Of a stretch of 7,107 nt of DNA, positions 5,654 through 7,107 are shown in pieces. Numbering within the stretch: the first letter of the stretch is position 1; the number at the start of each line of letters is the position of its first letter. This DNA is from Pseudomonadota bacterium (GTDB lineage Bacteria; Pseudomonadota; Gammaproteobacteria; Acidithiobacillales; Acidithiobacillaceae). The notes under the pieces were generated by a model. That model searched no databases. It was not told the DNA's origin and saw only the letters and a program-made list of their open reading frames with translations. A program made the translations under genes and the position numbers. The stretch spans positions 1-7,107 of the forward strand of contig JAKBXD010000097.1 of assembly GCA_021840785.1 (NCBI GenBank), in the 5' to 3' direction.

Positions 5654-6007
5654 ATGGAATGCTACCCCCAGTTTGCTACCGGCGAACAGTTGCTCAACCT
5701 CGCCGAGTTGAGAGAGGACCGCGCCGCCGAGCGTGAGTCCGAAATCTTTGATGCTGAGCGCGAAATCCTGCGCTACCCCCAGAGCATCGTCGATGCGTTC
5801 GACAACCAGGAAAGCGGAGATGATGTGCAGAGCGTCTACTTGGCGCTTGCCAAGATGTTCCAGGAGTACAAGTCTACCGCTCTTAGTTACGACGACCGCG
5901 TTAAGGGGATTTTTGACATATTCTGCCACGAGATAGCGCCCGTTTACGAACGGTGTGTCGGCAAGGAAGCGAAGTACCGGGCGAAAAATACGGAGTGCGA
6001 CCAGTGA
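5654..6007 (+). CDS. acidic helical protein of unknown function, 117 residues
   Basis: First gene behind promoter P2. The frame is open further back (to an ATG at 5543 inside the kinase gene), but that start lies upstream of the promoter. ATG 5654 has GGGAG at 5643-5647, 6 bases away, and is chosen. The protein is rich in Glu, Asp, Arg and Ala, with long predicted helices at about residues 10-42 (charged, possibly coiled coil) and 57-75, followed by FDIFCHEIAPVYERC. It has no signal peptide, membrane segment or recognised catalytic motif. Its TGA overlaps the GTG start of the MazG-like gene (GTGA at 6004-6007), suggesting coupled synthesis. I do not recognise the family. Confidence 0.82.
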   Translation: MECYPQFATGEQLLNLAELREDRAAERESEIFDAEREILRYPQSIVDAFDNQESGDDVQSVYLALAKMFQEYKSTALSYDDRVKGIFDIFCHEIAPVYERCVGKEAKYRAKNTECDQ

Positions 6008-6303
6008 ATACCAACGAGCGCGTCGTGCGGTGGGCGGCGGCTCGTAATCTGATCCACGGCAGCGACCCCAAGAACCAGACCATCAAGTTAGGGGAGGAGT
6101 TCGGCGAGCTATGCGCTGCCATCGCGCGGGGTAGCACCTAGGAAGCTGTAGACGCCATCGGAGACATGGTTGTTGTACTTACTATTCTGGCCGCGCAGTT
6201 AGGGACCAGTATTGAGGCGTGCCAAGATGCGGTTTGGGAGCAGATCAAAGACCGCAAGGGCCGCATGGTAGACGGTATGTTTGTGAAGGAGGGTGAGGGG
6301 TGA
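6004..6303 (+). pseudogene. MazG-like nucleotide pyrophosphohydrolase, interrupted by an in-frame amber codon
   Basis: Read from GTG 6004 to TGA 6301-6303, this frame gives a 99-codon protein with one internal TAG at 6139-6141 (codon 46). Before the stop it has KLGEEFGEL with the EExxE metal-binding motif. After it come DAIGDM and VVVLTILAAQLG, matching the second Asp-containing motif and helix, and the family-typical end IKDRKGRMVDG. Both halves are in one frame, so this is a point nonsense change, not a frameshift. MazG enzymes hydrolyse NTPs or dNTPs (and in some phages are linked to ppGpp) to NMP and PPi. The amber falls in the loop between the motif-bearing helices, so a product ending there should be inactive. 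No good restart is visible: ATG 6166 has GGAG only 2 bases upstream. Options are a recent mutation (CAG or GAG to TAG), a base-call error, or amber suppression. GGAG at 5992-5995 serves the GTG start. Confidence 0.82.
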
Positions 6304-6509
6304 AACGGACCTGTTATGGTTGTAGAGCCCTATTGCATGACGGTCCTAGCACCTTTTGTGGGCTCGGGTTTCGGATGAAAACGAAATTATCCTATGAGGG
6401 TCTTGAATATACCCCAGACGAGCCTTGTCCGAAACCAATAACACACAGGCAGCACGTTGATTTTTTGTTGTGGCGTGACGTTGGGCGTTGGAAGCAGGAG
6501 GGTGAATAG
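6300..6509 (+). CDS. small Cys-containing phage protein, possible zinc-binding, 69 residues
   Basis: The GTG start at 6300 overlaps the MazG TGA (GTGA) and has a strong AAGGAGG at 6286-6292, 7 bases upstream. The protein begins KRTCYGCRALLHDGPSTFCGLG and has cysteines at 5, 8, 20 and 43; the last is in EPCPKP. The CxxC plus two further Cys could bind zinc. The pattern of CxxC, HDGP, CGLG, EPCPKP and T resembles, from memory, a small phage orphan of unknown function. It ends with TAG at 6507-6509, whose G is the first base of the next gene's GTG. This is the only gene here that uses TAG as its terminal stop. Confidence 0.78.
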   Translation: MKRTCYGCRALLHDGPSTFCGLGFRMKTKLSYEGLEYTPDEPCPKPITHRQHVDFLLWRDVGRWKQEGE

Positions 6510-6712
6510 TGGTTCAGCTTTATCGTGTCGTATCTACAGCACCAGATGGAGAGATTACCCTGACATTTTTGCAGGCCGAATCGGTGGAAGCTGCGGCTGC
6601 CCGGTTTTTTCGTGAGGCCGATTGGGGTGATAGGACGGAGCTACAAGCCCACGTTTACGATGATGCTAATGATGCGGTTTGGGCTTATAAATCTACGCGG
6701 AGCTTGGATTAA
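6509..6712 (+). CDS. small protein of unknown function, 67 residues
   Basis: The GTG start at 6509 overlaps the previous TAG by one base (TAGTG). AGGAGGGTGA at 6496-6505 places GGAGG 7 bases before the start, the same geometry as at 6300. The protein reads as alternating strands and one helix: LYRVVSTAPDGEITLTFLQAES, then VEAAAARFFREA, then a strand-like C-terminus with HVYDD and AVWAYK. There is no Cys, signal peptide or membrane segment. Size and pattern resemble small alpha/beta phage orphans. I do not recognise it. The stop is TAA at 6710-6712. Confidence 0.75.
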   Translation: MVQLYRVVSTAPDGEITLTFLQAESVEAAAARFFREADWGDRTELQAHVYDDANDAVWAYKSTRSLD

Positions 6713-6723
6713 GAGGACGAAGA

Positions 6724-6849
6724 ATGAACCATAAAGTTTATGCGTCTGATTTGAGAGAGGGTCATGTCATCGTCACGGGAAACAACAGACGATACTATGT
6801 CTGCGACGTCCGGTTCCGACACGATGGCAGGGCGGTTGTTGACTTCTGA
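6724..6849 (+). CDS. very small beta-rich protein, 41 residues
   Basis: ATG 6724 has AGAGGA at 6712-6717, 6 bases upstream; the stop is TGA 6847-6849. The sequence has ASDLREGHVIVTGNNRRYYV then CDVRF and AVVDF: a short 'loop-Gly-strand' layout seen in many tiny phage proteins with an SH3-like barrel (pattern from memory). Good spacing to both neighbours (11 bases upstream, 15 downstream), a proper ribosome binding site and plausible composition support it. Function unknown. Confidence 0.65.
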   Translation: MNHKVYASDLREGHVIVTGNNRRYYVCDVRFRHDGRAVVDF

Positions 6850-6864
6850 ATTTGGAGGTGGGAA

Positions 6865-7029
6865 ATGAAGATTGTGGACGATGTGGAATTTGTACGGAAA
6901 GAATTGGAGAAGTTTGGGTTTACTGCGGACGATTTAGCCCTTCGTTGGGTTGGGGAGGGGGGGGGGGGGGGGGGGGGGGGGGGTTGGGTGGGGGGGGGGG
7001 GGGGGGGGGGGGGAGTGCGTCGTAATTAG
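6865..7029 (+). CDS. start of an unknown gene, corrupted by a poly-G tract
   Basis: ATG 6865 has a strong GGAGGTG at 6854-6860. The first ~30 codons read as a charged helix (MKIVDDVEFVRKELEKFGF, then TADDLALRWVGE) with normal composition. From 6957 the sequence is almost pure G, giving a run of glycines. As written, the frame ends at TAG 7027-7029 after VRRN. This end is probably false: the next frame (from 7013) continues with credible coding sequence to the window edge. The most likely picture is one gene running off the window, with its middle lost or mis-read. Confidence 0.55.
   Translation: MKIVDDVEFVRKELEKFGFTADDLALRWVGEGGGGGGGGGWVGGGGGGGGVRRN
6957..7013. repeat. poly-G tract (27 G, TT, GGG, T, 24 G), probable sequencing artefact
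   Basis: A run of 27 G (6957-6983), a short TTGGGT, then 24 G (6990-7013). Nothing like it occurs elsewhere in the window. Two-colour Illumina chemistry calls dark cycles as G, and long G runs in assemblies commonly come from this. The flanking sequence is itself G-rich (GTTGGGTTGGGGA), so a shorter real G tract may have been extended. The length in bases should not be trusted. Confidence 0.8.
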
Positions 7030-7107
7030 GTACGATGATGTGGATGGAACCGTACTTTGCGGATTCCAAAGCGGTGAACAAGAATGGTTTCCAAAATCCT
7101 GTGTAGT
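7013..7107 (+). other. coding continuation after the poly-G tract, in a different frame (partial)
   Basis: From GAG 7013 a frame is open to the window end and encodes ECVVIRYDDVDG, then TVLCGF and EWFPKSCV, a strand-rich, natural-looking sequence of the type found in small SH3-like or adaptor proteins. It is +1 relative to the frame starting at ATG 6865. It is most simply the rest of the same gene, displaced by a wrong number of Gs. It could also be a different gene joined by misassembly. Confidence 0.45.

Noticed and set aside
5564..5929. Minus-strand ORF of 121 codons opposite the gene at 5654
   Set aside because: Antisense shadow. The + strand frame has a promoter, a ribosome binding site and overlap with the next gene.
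6330..6360. Third possible copy of the promoter block (TTGCAT followed by GGTCC)
   Set aside because: The bases 17 after TTGCAT do not form a -10 box and the site lies inside a coding frame; chance similarity.
1..7107. Whole-genome TAG recoding (code 15)
   Set aside because: Only one internal TAG in recognised genes and one apparent terminal TAG; polymerase, kinase and nuclease-fold genes contain none. Kept only as a possibility under the MazG finding.
1..7107. tRNA genes, insertion sequences or attachment sites
   Set aside because: No cloverleaf-like sequence, transposase or terminal inverted repeat was seen by eye. Genes fill the window with no gap above 300 bases.

Overview
The window looks like the replication and nucleotide-metabolism part of a tailed bacteriophage or prophage. 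It holds a family A DNA polymerase without a 5'-3' exonuclease domain, a RecB/Cas4-like nuclease-fold protein, a deoxynucleoside monophosphate kinase and a MazG-like pyrophosphohydrolase, set among small phage-type orphan genes. All supported genes are on the + strand, tightly packed, often overlapping by 4-8 bases, with strong Shine-Dalgarno sequences and several GTG/TTG starts. The host is most likely Gram-negative, because one gene encodes a secreted protein that ends in a YadA-type outer-membrane anchor.

Layout. Positions 3-80 are the tail of a gene entering from the left, overlapping a 91-residue phage-type orphan (73-348). Next (364-1158) is the most striking gene: signal peptide, His-rich linker, collagen-like Gly-Pro-Gln repeats, a stalk with 15-residue aromatic periodicity, and a YadA-like beta-barrel anchor. 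An intrinsic terminator (1166-1189) separates it from the polymerase gene (1204-3342, TTG start). Directly after the polymerase is a consensus sigma70-type promoter (3347-3375), which drives an orphan (3408-3827), a 56-residue two-helix membrane protein (3824-3994), the nuclease-fold protein (4049-4945) and the kinase (4990-5604). A near-copy of that promoter (5577-5605) overlaps the kinase stop codon and drives the last cluster: an acidic orphan (5654-6007), MazG (6004-6303, interrupted by an in-frame amber codon), a Cys-containing small protein (6300-6509), two further small proteins (6509-6712, 6724-6849) and a gene broken by a long poly-G tract (6865 onward).

How it fits together. The polymerase copies phage DNA, the kinase feeds dNTP synthesis and a MazG enzyme would trim nucleotide pools or alarmones. 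The nuclease-fold protein keeps its four putative Fe-S cysteines but appears to have lost the catalytic Asp and Lys, so it may act as a binding or scaffolding protein. The collagen/YadA protein would be displayed on the surface of the infected or lysogenic host and is the best candidate for an accessory function such as adhesion or receptor masking. The paired promoters share spacer and downstream bases beyond the -35 and -10 boxes, which suggests a common regulator.

Quality note: the poly-G tract near 6957-7013 looks like a two-colour sequencing artefact, so bases around it, and perhaps the nearby amber codon, need checking against reads. All family assignments are by eye and memory; no search was run.
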